64,000 bases of DNA from Nemophila menziesii (Eukaryota; Streptophyta; Magnoliopsida; Boraginales; Hydrophyllaceae), in NCBI GenBank assembly GCA_029959085.1, contig JARWIR010000174.1, positions 186,001 through 250,000 of the forward strand. The letters run 5' to 3'. Each line of letters starts with the position of its first letter. The stretch's first letter is position 1. The notes beneath the pieces are model-generated. The model was not told the origin of the DNA. It saw nothing but the letters and a program-made list of their open reading frames with translations, and did no database searches. The position numbers and the translations under genes were made by a program. This document shows positions 50,824 through 63,011 of the stretch, in pieces.

Positions 50824-51332
50824 GGGTTGAGATGTGTTTTATTGACTTTAAGGTTGTTTTTAATATTCTATTTTAGGATATCGTATTTTGGCTCAGTTAG
50901 GGTTTTACCAACCGTAACATTTAACCCTAATTTCTACAGTCTCTAACGTTATACCCTAAATCATATACACAAAACCTTAACCATATAACCTACACCTAAT
51001 CCATCACCATAAGGCCTAAATACTAACCATAAACTCTAACAATAAACCGTAACCAGAAACCCCAAACCCTAAACACTAAACCTTATACCCTAATCCAAAA
51101 ACCATAATCAGTGTACCCTAACCATGAAAATGATAATAATGTGAATATTTTGGTTTGTTTCTATCATCCAAACACGTTGCGAACCGTTTTTAAGGTTTTT
51201 GAAGTTCCCCGAAGGATTTCTGCTAACTTTCGCATACTTTCTCAGAATGGGGCACATAATATTTGTTTTTTGAGTGCGTTGGGCCTTCTGGCACCGACAG
51301 ATAACTTCGCCATCTAAGATGATCTGTTTTAC
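50824..51332 (+). repeat. M101, divergent first monomer of the right domain
   Basis: Carries a cluster of private changes: ACGGGTTGAG at its start, CATTTAACCC, TTTCTACAGTC, AAATCATATACAC, CCATGAAAATGATAATAATG, GTGAATATTTTGGTTTG and GTTGCGAACC. From its end onward every monomer ends GGCACCGACAGATAAC or a one-base variant (GGCAACGACAG at the end of M105). The density of changes suggests it escaped homogenisation for longer than its neighbours. Confidence 0.85.
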
Positions 51333-51840
51333 GTGTTGAGATGTGTTTTATTGACTTTAGGTTGTTTTTAATATTCTATTTTAGGATATCGTATTTTGGC
51401 TTAGTTAGGGTTTTACCAACCGTAACATTCAACCCTAATTTCTAAAGTCTCTAACGTTATACCCTAAACCATAAACACAAAACCTTAACCATATAACCTA
51501 CACCTAATCCATAACCATAAGCCCTAAATAATAACCATAAACTCTAACAATAAACCGTAACAAGAAACCCCAAACCCTAAACACTAAACCTTATACCATA
51601 ATCACATAACCTTAGTCACTGAACCCTAACCATGGAAAGGATAATAACGTGAAGATTTTGGCTTGTTTCTATCATCCAAACACGTTGCAAACCGTTTTTA
51701 AGGTTTTTGAAGTTCCCCGAATGATTTCTGCTAACTTACACATACTTTCTCAGAATGGGGCACATAATATTTGTTTTTTGAGTGCGTTGGGCCTTCTGGC
51801 ACCGACAGATAACTTCTCCATCTAAGATGATCTGTTTTAC
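51333..51840 (+). repeat. M102, first X-type monomer
   Basis: X-type markers: TTGACTTTAGGTTG (one T fewer, giving 508 bp), GGCTTAGTTAGGG, AACCATATAACC, CCATAACCATAAG, AAATAATAACC and usually AACAAGAAACC. X units recur at 52861, 53880, 54388, 54896, 59461, 59969, 60477 and 60985. Private here: CCGAATGATTTC and CTTACACATAC. Confidence 0.87.
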
Positions 51841-53368
51841 GTGTTGAGATGTGTTTTATTGACTTTTAGGTTGTTTTTAATATTCTATTTTAGGATATCG
51901 TATTTTGGCTCAGTAAGGGTTTTACCAACCGTAACATTCGACCCTAATTTCTAAAGTCTCTAACGTTATACCCTAAACCATAAACACAAAACATTAACCC
52001 TATAACCTACACCTAATCCATCACCATAAGCCCTAAATACTAACCATAAACTCTAACAATAAACCGTAACCAGAAACCCCAAACCCTAAACACTAAACCT
52101 TATACCATAATCACATAACCTTAGTCACTGAACCCTAACCATGGAAAGGATAATAACGTGAAGATTTTGGCTTGTTTCTATCATCCAAACACGTTGCAAA
52201 CCGTTTTTAAGGTTTTTGAAGTTCCCCGAAGGATTTCTGCTAACTTTCGCATACTTTTTCTCAGAATGGGGCACATAATATTTGTTTTTTGAGTGCGTTG
52301 GGCCTTCTGGCACCGACAGATAACTTCGCCATCTAAGATGATCTGTTTTACGTGTTGAGATGTGTTTTATTGACTTTTAGGTTGTTTTTAATATTCTATT
52401 TTAGGATATCGTATTTTGGCTTAGTTAGGGTTTTACCAACCGTAACATTCAACCCTAATTTCTAAAGTCTCTAACGTTATACCCTAAACCATAAACACAA
52501 AACCTTAACCCTATAACCTACACCTAATCAATAACCATAAGCCCTAAATACTAACCATATACTCTAACAATAAACCGTAACCAGAAACCCCAAACCCTAA
52601 ACACTAAACCTTATACCATAATCACATAACCTTAGTCACTGAACCCTAACCATGGAAAGGATAATAACGTGAAGATTTTGGCTTGTTTCTATCATCCAAA
52701 GACGTTGCAAACTGTTTTTAAGGTTTTTGAAGTTCCCCGAAGGATTTCTGCTAACTTTCGCATACTTTCTCAGAATGGGGCACATAATATTTGTTTTTTG
52801 AGTGCGTTGGGCCTTCTGGCACCGACAGATAACTTCGCCATCTAAGATGATCTGTTTTACGTGTTGAGATGTGTTTTATTGACTTTAGGTTGTTTTTAAT
52901 ATTCTATTTTAGGATATCGTATTTTGGCTTAGTTAGGGTTTTACCAACCGTAACATTCAACCCTAATTTCTAAAGTCTCTAACGTTATACCCTAAACCAT
53001 AAACACAAAACCTTAACTATATAACCTACACCTAATCCATAACCATAAGCCCTAAATAATAACCATAAACTCTAACAATAAACCGTAACAAGAAACCCCA
53101 AACCCTAAACACTAAACCTTATACCATAATCACATAACCTTAGTCACTGAACCCTAACCATGGAAAGGATAATAACGTGAAGATTTTGGCTTGTTTCTAT
53201 CATCCAAACACGTTGCAAACCGTTTTTAAGGTTTTTGAAGTTCCCCGAAGGATTTCTGCTAACTTTCACATACTTTCTCAGAATGGGGCACATAATATTT
53301 GTTTTTTGAGTGCGTTGGGCCTTCTGGCAACGACAGATAACTTCTCCATCTAAGATGATCTGTTTTAC
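51841..53368 (+). repeat. Y-Z-X phrase 1 (M103-M105)
   Basis: Starts: 51841 (Y), 52352 (Z), 52861 (X). Y has GGCTCAGTAAGGG, CATTCGACCC and CATACTTTTTCTCAG (511 bp). Z has CACCTAATCAATAACC. X is as in M102 but with TTAACTATATAACC. The Y left arm TAAGGG no longer pairs with its telomere-motif partner. Confidence 0.86.
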
Positions 53369-54387
53369 GTGTTGAGATGTGTTTTATTGACTTTTAGGTT
53401 GTTTTTAATATTCTATTTTAGGATATCGTATTTTGGCTCAGTAAGGGTTTTACCAACCGTAACATTCGACCCTAATTTCTAAAGTCTCTAACGTTATACC
53501 CTAAACCATAAACACAAAACCTTAACCCTATAACCTACACCTAATCCATCACCATAAGCCCTAAATACAAACCATAAACTCTAACAATAAACCGTAACCA
53601 GAAACCCCAAACCCTAAACACTAAACCTTATACCATAATCACATAACCTTAGTCACTGAACCCTAACCATGGAAAGGATAATAACGTGAAGATTTTGGCT
53701 TGTTTCTATCATCCAAACACGTTGCAAACCGTTTTTAAGGTTTTTGAAGTTCCCCGAAGGATTTCTGCTAACTTTCGCATACTTTTTCTCAGAATGGGGC
53801 ACATAATATTTGTTTTTTAAGTGCGTTGGGCCTTCTGGCACCGACAGATAACTTCGCCATCTAAGATGATCTGTTTTACGTGTTGAGATGTGTTTTATTG
53901 ACTTTAGGTTGTTTTTAATATTATATTTTAGGATATCGTATTTTGGCTTAGTTAGGGTTTTACCAACCGTAACATTCAACCCTAATTTCTAAAGTCTCTA
54001 ACGTTATACCCTAAACCATAAACACAAAACCTTAACCATATAACCTACACCTAATCCATAACCATAAGCCCTAAATAATAACCATAAACTCTAACAATAA
54101 ACCGTTACAAGAAACCCCAAACCCTAAACACTAAACCTTATACCATAATCACATAACCTTAGTCACTGAACCCTAACCATGGAAAGGATAATAACGTGAA
54201 GATTTTGGCTTGTTTCTATCATCCAAACACGTTGCAAACCGTTTTTAAGGTTTTTGAAGTTCCCCGAAGGATTTCTGCTAACTTTCGCATACTTTCTCTG
54301 AATGGGGCACATAATATTTGTTTTTTGAGTGCGTTGGGCCTTCTGGCACCGACAGATAACTTCGCCATCTAAGATGATCTGTTTTAC
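53369..54387 (+). repeat. M106 (Y) and M107 (X)
   Basis: Starts: 53369, 53880. M106 is a 511-bp Y unit with AAATACAAACC and TTTTTTAAGTGCG. M107 is X with ATTATATTTTAGG, the ACCGTTACAAG change and CTTTCTCTGAATGG; the last two markers carry into the following X run. Confidence 0.86.
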
Positions 54388-55403
54388 GTGTTGAGATGTG
54401 TTTTATTGACTTTAGGTTGTTTTTAATATTCTATTTTAGGATATCGTATTTTGGCTTAGTTAGGGTTTTACCAACCGTAACATTCAACCCTAATTTCTAA
54501 AGTCTCTAACGTTATACCCTAAACCATAAACACAAAACCTTAACCATATAACCTACACCTAATCCATAACCATAAGCCCAAAATAATAACCATAAACTCT
54601 AACAATAAACCGTTACAAGAAACCCCAAACCCTAAACACTAAACCTTATACCATAATCACATAACCTTAGTCACTGAACCCTAACCATGGAAAGGATAAT
54701 AACGTGAAGATTTTGGCTTGTTTCTATCATCCAAACACGTTGCAAACCGTTTTTAAGGTTTTTGAAGTTCCCCGAAGGATTTCTGCTAACTTTCGCATAC
54801 TTTCTCTGAATGGGGCACATAATATTTGTTTTTTGAGTGCGTTGGGCCTTCTGGCACCGACAGATAACTTCGCCATCTAAGATGATCTGTTTTACGTGTT
54901 GAGATGTGTTTTATTGACTTTAGGTTGTTTTTAATATTCTATTTTAGGATATCGTATTTTGGCTTAGTTAGGGTTTTACCAACCGTAACATTCAACCCTA
55001 ATTTCTAAAGTCTCTAACGTTATACCCTAAACCATAAACACAAAACCTTAACTATATAACCTACACCTAATCCATAACCATAAGCCCTAAATAATAACCA
55101 TAAACTCTAACAATAAACCGTAACAAGAAACCCCAAACCCTAAACACTAAACCTTATACCATAATCACATAACCTTAGTCACTGAACCCTAACCATGGAA
55201 AGGATAATAACGTGAAGATTTTGGCTTGTTTCTATCATCCAAACACGTTGCAAACCGTTTTTAAGGTTTTTGAAGTTCCCCGAAGGATTTCTGCTAACTT
55301 TCGCATACTTTCTCTGAATGGGGCACATAATATTTGTTTTTTGAGTGCGTTGGGCCTTCTGGCACCGACAGATAACTTCGCCATCTAAGATGATCTGTTT
55401 TAC
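54388..55403 (+). repeat. X-X pair, copy 1 (M108-M109)
   Basis: Starts: 54388, 54896. M108 has AGCCCAAAATAATAACC with ACCGTTACAAG, and M109 has TTAACTATATAACC. Both have CTCTGAATGG. The M108 and M109 tract markers recur in order at 59461 and 59969, offset 5073 bp (ten monomers), although what lies between does not repeat in the same order. Confidence 0.85.
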
Positions 55404-56931
55404 GTGTTGAGATGTGTTTTATTGACTTTTAGGTTGTTTTTAATATTCTATTTTAGGATATCGTATTTTGGCTCAGTAAGGGTTTTACCAACCGTAACAT
55501 TCGACCCTAATTTCTAAAGTCTCTAACGTTATACCCTAAACCATAAACACAAAACCTTAACCCTATACCTACACCTAATCCATCACCATAAGCCCTAAAT
55601 ACTAACCATAAACTCTAACAATAAACCGTAACCAGAAACCCCAAACCCTAAACACTAAACCTTATACCATAATCACATAACCTTAGTCACTGAACCCTAA
55701 CCATGGAAAGGATAATAACGTGAAGATTTTGGCTTGTTTCTATCATCCAAACACGTTGCAAACCGTTTTTATGGTTTTTGAAGTTCCCCGAAGGATTTCT
55801 GCTAACTTTCGCATACTTTTTCTCAGAATGGGGCACATAATATTTGTTTTTTGAGTGCGTTGGGCCTTCTGGCACCGACAGATAACTTCTCCATCTAAGA
55901 TGATCTGTTTTACGTGTTGAGATGTGTTTTATTGACTTTTAGGTTGTTTTTAATATTCTATTTTAGGATATCGTATTTTGGCTCAGTAAGGGTTTTACCA
56001 ACCGTAACATTCGACGCTAATTTCTAAAGTCTCTAACGTTATACCCTAAACCATAAACACAAAACCTTAACCCTATACCTACACCTAATCCATCACCATA
56101 AGCCCTAAATACTAACCATAAACTCTAACAATAAACCGTAACCAGAAACCCCAAACCCTAAACACTAAACCTTATACCATAATCACATAACCTTAGTCAC
56201 TGAACCCTAACCATGGAAAGGATAATAACGTGAAGATTTTGGCTTGTTTCTATCATCCAAACACGTTGCAAACCGTTTTTATGGTTTTTGAAGTTCCCCG
56301 AAGGATTTCTGCTAACTTTCGCATACTTTTTCTCAGAATGGGGCACATAATATTTGTTTTTTGAGTGCGTTGGGCCTTCTGGCACCGACAGATAACTTCT
56401 CCATCTAAGATGATCTGTTTTACGTGTTGAGATGTGTTTTATTGACTTTTAGGTTGTTTTTAATATTCTATTTTAGGATATCGTATTTTGGCTCAGTAAG
56501 GGTTTTACCAACCGTAACATTCGACGCTAATTTCTAAAGTCTCTAACGTTATACCCTAAACCATAAACACAAAACCTTAACCCTATACCTACACCTAATC
56601 CATCACCATAAGCCCTAAATACTAACCATAAACTCTAACAATAAACCGTAACCAGAAACCCCAAACCCTAAACACTAAACCTTATACCATAATCACATAA
56701 CCTTAGTCACTGAACCCTAACCATGGAAAGGATAATAACGTGAAGATTTTGGCTTGTTTCTATCATCCAAACACGTTGCAAACCGTTTTTAAGGTTTTTG
56801 AAGTTCCCCGAAGGATTTCTGCTAACTTTCACATACTTTCTCAGAATGGGGCACATAATATTTGTTTTTTGAGTGCGTTGGGCCTTCTGGCACCGACAGA
56901 TAACTTCTCCATCTAAGATGATCTGTTTTAC
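55404..56931 (+). repeat. Run of three near-identical Y monomers (M110-M112)
   Basis: Starts: 55404, 55914, 56424. All have CCCTATACCTACACC (two bases lost). M110 and M111 share TTTTTATGGTTTTTG and TTTTTCTCAG (510 bp) and differ, as far as I can see, only by CGACCC versus CGACGC. M112 keeps CGACGC but has the TTTCACATACTTTCTCAG second half. This is amplification by single-monomer steps. Confidence 0.88.
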
Positions 56932-58440
56932 GTGTTGAGATGTGTTTTATTGACTTTTAGGTTGTTTTTAATATTCTATTTTAGGATATCGTATTTTGGC
57001 TCAGTAAGGGTTTTACCAACCGTAACATTCGACCCTAATTTCTAAAGTCTCTAACGTTATACCCTAAACCATAAACACAAAACATTAACCCTATAACCTT
57101 CACCTAATCCATCACCATAAGCCCTAAATACTCACCATAAACTCTAACAATAAACCGTAACCAGAAACCCCAAACCCTAAACACTAAACCTTATACCATA
57201 ATAACATAACCTTAGTCACTGAACCCTAACCATGGAAAGGATAATAACGTGAAGATTTTGGCTTGTTTCTATCATCCAAACACGTTGCAAACCGTTTTTA
57301 AGGTTTTTGAAGTTCCCCGAAGGATTTCTGCTAACTTTCGCATACTTTTTCTCAGAATGGGGCACATAATATTTGTTTTTTAAGTGCATTGGGCCTTCTG
57401 GCACCGACAGATAACTTCGCCATCTAAGATGATCTGTTTTACGTGTTGAGATGTGTTTTATTGACTTTTAGGTTGTTTTTAATATTCTATTTTAGGATAT
57501 CGTATTTTGGCTTAGTTAGGGTTTTACCAACCGTAACATTCAACCCTAATTTCTAAAGTCTCTAACGTTATACCCTAAACCATAAACACAAAACCTTAAC
57601 CCTATATCCTACACCTAATTAATAACCATAAGCCCTAAATACTAACCATAAACTCTAACAATAAACCGTAACCAGAAACCCCAAACCCTAAACACTAAAC
57701 CTTATACCATAATCACATAACCTTAGTCACTGAACCCTAACCATGGAAAGGATAATAACGTGAAGATTTTGGCTTGTTTCTATCATCCAAACACGTTGCA
57801 AACTGTTTTTAAGGTTTTTGAAGTTCCCCGAAGGATTTCTGCTAACTTTCGCATACTTTCTCAGAATGGGGCACATAATATTTGTTTTTTGAGTGCGTTG
57901 GGCCTTCTGGCACCGACAGATAACTTAGCCATCTAAGATGATCTGTTTTACGTGTTGAGATGTGTTTTTAATATTCTATTTTAGGATATCGTATTTTGGC
58001 TTAGTTAGGGTTTTACCAACCGTAACATTCAACCCTAATTTCTAAAGTCTCTAACGTTATACCCTAAACCATAAACACAAAACCTTAACCATATAACCTA
58101 CACCTAATCCATAACCATAAGCCCTAAATAATAACCATAAACTCTAACAATAAACCGTAACCAGAAACCCCAAACCCTAAACACTAAACCTTATACCATA
58201 ATCACATAACCTTAGTCACTGAACCCTAACCATGGAAAGGATAATAACGTGAAGATTTTGGCTTGTTTCTATCATCCAAACACGTTGCAAACCGTTTTTA
58301 AGGTTTTTGAAGTTCCCCGAAGGATTTCTGCTAACTTTCGCATACTTTCTCAGAATGGGGCACATAATATTTGTTTTTTGAGTGTGTTGGGCCTTCTGGC
58401 ACCGACAGATAACTTCTCCATCTAAGATGATCTGTTTTAC
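56932..58440 (+). repeat. Y-Z-X phrase 2 (M113-M115), with a 20-bp deletion
   Basis: Starts: 56932 (Y), 57443 (Z), 57952 (X-like, 489 bp). Private: AACCTTCACC, ACTCACCATAAAC and AATAACATAACC (M113); CTATATCCTACACCTAATTAATAACC in two parts (M114); CTTAGCC at the end of M114. M115 keeps CCAG, not AAG, in its tract, unlike most X units. Confidence 0.86.
57952..57985 (+). repeat. Site of a 20-bp deletion in M115
   Basis: GAGATGTGTTTTTAATATTC replaces the longer leader. The missing 20 bp runs from one TGTTTT to the next (in an intact unit these are in GTGTTTTATTG and GTTGTTTTTAAT), so the deletion lies between 6-bp direct repeats. Slippage or microhomology-mediated joining explains it. Confidence 0.9.
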
Positions 58441-59460
58441 GTGTTGAGATGTGTTTTATTGACTTTTATGTTGTTTTTAATATTCTATTTTAGGATATCG
58501 TATTTTGACTCAGTAAGGGTTTTACCAACCGTAACATTCGACCCTAATTTCTAAAGTCTCTAACGTTATACCCTAAACCATAAACACAAAACATTAACCC
58601 TATAACCTACACCTAATCCATCACCATAAGCCCTAAATACTAACCATAAACTCTAACAATAAACCGTAACCAGAAACCCCAAACCCTAAACACTAAACCT
58701 TATACCATAATCACATAACCTTAGTCACTGAACCCTAACCATGGAAAGGATAATAACGTGAAGATTTTGGCTTGTTTCTATCATCCAAACACGCTGCAAA
58801 CCGTTTTTAAGGTTTTTGAAGTTCCCCGGAGGATTTCTGCTAACTTTCGCATACTTTTTCTCAGAATGGGGCACATAATATTTGTTTTTTAATTGCGTTG
58901 GGCCTTCTGGCACCGACAGATAACTTCGCCATCTAAGATGATCTGTTTTACGTGTTGAGATGTGTTTTATTGACTTTTAGGTTGTTTTTAATATTCTATT
59001 TTAGGATATCGTATTTTGGCTTAGTTAGGGTTTTACCAACCGTAACATTCAACCCTAATTTCTAAAGTCTCTAACGTTATACCCTAAACCATAAACACAA
59101 AACCTTAACCCTATAACCTACACCTAATCAATAATCATAAGCCCTAAATACTAACCATAAACTCTAACAATAAACCGTAACCAGAAACCCCAAAACCTAA
59201 ACACTAAACCTTATACCATAATCACATAACCTTAGTCACTGAACCCTAACCATGGAAAGGATAATAACGTGAAGATTTTGGCTTGTTTCTATCATCGAAA
59301 CACGCTGCAAACCGTTTTTAAGGTTTTTGAAGTTCCCCGAATGATTTCTGCTAACTTTCGCATACTTTCTCAGAATGGGGCACATAATATTTGTTTTTTG
59401 AGTGCGTTGGGCCTTCTGGCACCGACAGATAACTTCGCCATCTAAGATGATCTGTTTTAC
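58441..59460 (+). repeat. Y-Z of phrase 3 (M116-M117)
   Basis: Starts: 58441 (Y, 511 bp), 58952 (Z, 509 bp); the phrase is completed by the X unit at 59461. Private: TTTTATGTTG, TTTTGACTCAG, CCCGGAGG and TTTTTTAATTGCG (M116); AATAATCATAAG, CCAAAACCTAAAC and CATCGAAACACG (M117). Both share ACGCTGCAAACC, which points to local conversion between them. Confidence 0.86.
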
Positions 59461-60476
59461 GTGTTGAGATGTGTTTTATTGACTTTAGGTTGTTTTTAAT
59501 ATTCTATTTTAGGATATCGTATTTTGGCTTAGTTAGGGTTTTACCAACCGTAACATTCAACCCTAATTTCTAAAGTCTCTAACGTTATACCCTAAACCAT
59601 AAACACAAAACCTTAACCATATAACCTACACCTAATCCATAACCATAAGCCCAAAATAATAACCATAAACTCTAACAATAAACCGTTACAAGAAACCCCA
59701 AACCCTAAACACTAAACCTTATACCATAATCACATAACCTTAGTCACTGAACCCTAACCATGGAAAGGATAATAACGTGAAGATTTTGGCTTGTTTCTAT
59801 CATCCAAACACGTTGCAAACCGTTTTTAAGGTTTTTGAAGTTCCCCGAAGGATTTCTGCTAACTTTCGCATACTTTCTCTGAATGGGGCACATAATATTT
59901 GTTTTTTGAGTGCGTTGGGCCTTCTGGCACCGACAGATAACTTCGCCATCTAAGATGATCTGTTTTACGTGTTGAGATGTGTTTTATTGACTTTAGGTTG
60001 TTTTTAATATTCTATTTTAGGATATCGTATTTTGGCTTAGTTAGGGTTTTACCAACCGTAACATTCAACCCTAATTTCTAAAGTCTCTAACGTTATACCC
60101 TAAACCATAAACACAAAACCTTAACTATATAACCTACACCTAATCCATAACCATAAGCCCTAAATAATAACCATAAACTCTAACAATAAACCGTAACAAG
60201 AAACCCCAAACCCTAAACACTAAACCTTATACCATAATCACATAACCTTAGTCACTGAACCCTAACCATGGAAAGGATAATAACGTGAAGATTTTGGCTT
60301 GTTTCTATCATCCAAACACGTTGCAAACCGTTTTTAAGGTTTTTGAAGTTCCCCGAAGGATTTCTGCTAACTTTCACATACTTTCTCAGAATGGGGTACA
60401 TAATATTTGTTTTTTGAGTGCGTTGGGCCTTCTGGCACCGACAGATAACTTCGCCATCTAAGATGATCTGTTTTAC
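59461..60476 (+). repeat. X-X pair, copy 2 (M118-M119)
   Basis: Starts: 59461, 59969. Repeats M108-M109 markers (AGCCCAAAATAATAACC with ACCGTTACAAG, then TTAACTATATAACC). M118 keeps CTCTGAATGG. M119 instead has TTTCACATAC and a private GGGGTACATAATATTTG, so the second half of M119 was replaced. Confidence 0.85.
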
Positions 60477-61492
60477 GTGTTGAGATGTGTTTTATTGACT
60501 TTAGGTTGTTTTTAATATTCTATTTTAGGATATCGTATTTTGGCTTAGTTAGGGTTTTACCAACCGTAACATTCAACCCTAATTTCTAAAGTCTCTAACG
60601 TTATACCCTAAACCATAAACACAAAACCTTAACCATATAACCTACACCTAATCCATAACCATAAGCCCTAAATAATAATCATAAACTCTAACAATAAACC
60701 GTAACAAGAAACCCCAAACCCTAAACACTAAACCTTATACCATAATCACATAACCTTAGTCACTGAACCCTAACCATGGAAAGGATAATAACGTGAAGAT
60801 TTTGGCTTGTTTCTATCATCCAAACACGTTGCAAACCGTTTTTAAGGTTTTTGAAGTTCCCCGAAGGATTTCTGCTAACTTTCGCATACTTTCTCAGAAT
60901 GGGGCACATAATATTTTTTTTTTGAGTGCGTTGGGCCTTCTGGCACCGACAGATAACTTCGCCATCTAAGATGATCTGTTTTACGTGTTGAGATGTGTTT
61001 TATTGACTTTAGGTTGTTTTTAATATTCTATTTTAGGATATCGTATTTTGGCTTAGTTAGGGTTTTACCAACCGTAACATTCAACCCTAATTTCTAAAGT
61101 CTCTAACGTTATACCCTAAACCATAAACGCAAAACCTTAACCATATAACCTACACCTAATCCATAACCATAAGCCCTAAATAATAACCATAAACTCTAAC
61201 AATAAACCGTAACAAGAAACCCCAAACCCTAAACACTAAACCTTATACCATAATCACATAACCTTAGTCACTGAACCCTAACCATGGAAAGGATAATAAC
61301 GTGAAGATTTTGGCTTGTTTCTATCATCCAAACACGTTGCAAACCGTTTTTAAGGTTTTTGAAGTTCCCCGAAGGATTTCTGCTAACTTTCACATACTTT
61401 CTCAGAATGGGGCACATAATATTTGTTTTTTGAGTGCGTTGGGCCTTCTGGCACCGACAGATAACTTCTCCATCTAAGATGATCTGTTTTAC
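60477..61492 (+). repeat. X-X pair M120-M121
   Basis: Starts: 60477, 60985. Extends the X run to four monomers (59461-61492). M120 has AATAATAATCATAAAC and, near its end, a ten-base T run at about 60914-60923. M121 has AAACGCAAAACC and ends CTTCTCC, the ending that precedes most Y units. Confidence 0.86.
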
Positions 61493-62512
61493 GTGTTGAG
61501 ATGTGTTTTATTGACTTTTAGGTTGTTTTTAATATTCTATTTTAGGATATCGTATTTTGGCTTAGTTAGGGTTTTACCAACCGTAACATTCGACCCTAAT
61601 TTCTAAAGTCTCTAACGTTATACCCTAAACCATAAACACAAAACCTTAACCCTATACCTACACCTAATCCATCACCATAAGCCCTAAATACTAACCATAA
61701 ACTCTAACAATAAACCGTAACCAGAAACCCCAAACCCTAAACACTAAACCTTATACCATAATCACATAACCTTAGTCACTGAACCCTAACCATGGAAAGG
61801 ATAATAACGTGAAGATTTTGGCTTGTTTCTATCATCCAAACACGTTGCAAACCGTTTTTATGGTTTTTGAAGTTCCCCGAAGGATTTCTGCTAACTTTCG
61901 CATACTTTTTCTCAGAATGGGGCACATAATATTTGTTTTTTAAGTGCGTTGGGCCTTCTGGCACCGACAGATAACTTCGCCATCTAAGATGATCTGTTTT
62001 ACGTGTTGAGATGTGTTTTATTGACTTTTAGGTTGTTTTTAATATTCTATTTTAGGATATCGTATTTTGGCTCAGTAAGGGTTTTACCAACCGTAACATT
62101 CGACCCTAATTTCTAAAGTCTCTAACGTTATACCCTAAACCATAAACACAAAACCTTAACCCTATACCTACACCTAATCCATCACCATAAGCCCTAAATA
62201 CTAACTATAAACTCTAACAATAAACCGTAACCAGAAACCCCAAACCCTAAACACTAAACCTTATACCATAATCACATAACCTTAGTCACTGAACCCTAAC
62301 CATGGAAAGGATAATAACGTGAAGATTTTGGCTTGTTTCTATCATCCAAACACGTTGCAAACCGTTTTTATGGTTTTTGAAGTTCCCCGAAGGATTTCTG
62401 CTAACTTTCGCATACTTTTTCTCAGAATGGGGCACATAATATTTGTTTTTTAAGTGCGTTGGGCCTTCTGGCACCGACAGATAACTTCGCCATCTAAGAT
62501 GATCTGTTTTAC
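61493..62512 (+). repeat. Y-like pair M122-M123
   Basis: Starts: 61493, 62003, each 510 bp. Both have CCCTATACCTACACC, TTTTTATGGTTTTTG, TTTTTCTCAG and TTTTTTAAGTGCG. M122 has the X-type GGCTTAGTTAGGG in front of a Y tract, so it is a crossover between an X leader and a Y body. M123 is a full Y with a private CTAACTATAAAC. Confidence 0.87.
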
Positions 62513-63011
62513 GTGTTGAGATGTGTTTTATTGAGTTTTAGGTTGTTTTTAATATTCTATTTTAGGATATCGTATTTTGGCTTAGTTAGGGTTTTACCAA
62601 CCGTAACATTCAACCCTAATTTCTAAAGTCTCTAACGTTATACCCTAAACCATAAACACAAAACCTTAACCCTATAACCTACACCTAATCCATAACCATA
62701 AGCCCTAAATAATAACCATAAACTCTAACAATAAACCGTAACAAGAAACCCCAAACCCTAAACACTAAACCTTATACCATAATCAGTCACTGAACCCTAA
62801 CCATGGAAAGGATAATAACGTGAAGATTTTGGCTTGTTTCTATCATCCAAACACGTTGCAAACCGTTTTTAAGGTTATTGAAGTTCCCCGAAGGATTTCT
62901 GCTAACTTTCACATACTTTCTTAGAATGGGGCACATAATATTTGTTTTTTGAGTGCGTTGGGCCTTCTGGCACCGACAGATAACTTCTCCATCTAAGATG
63001 ATCTGTTTTAC
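62513..63011 (+). repeat. M124, 499-bp monomer with a 10-bp deletion
   Basis: X-like tract (AAATAATAACC, AACAAG) with normal TATAACC. AATCA joins directly to GTCACTG at 62785/62786; the usual CATAACCTTA between them is missing. Further private changes: TTGAGTTTTAGG, AAGGTTATTGAAG and TTTCTTAGAATGG. Confidence 0.9.

Noticed and set aside
53653..53979. Reverse-strand open frames of 62-108 codons in the right domain (for example 51.1-64 kb)
   Set aside because: They are the complement of the same segment, opened by the TTTTTCTCAG insertion in Y-type monomers. Open frames on both strands of the same segment (for example 7909-8124) argue for chance. The 108-codon case simply runs on into the next monomer.
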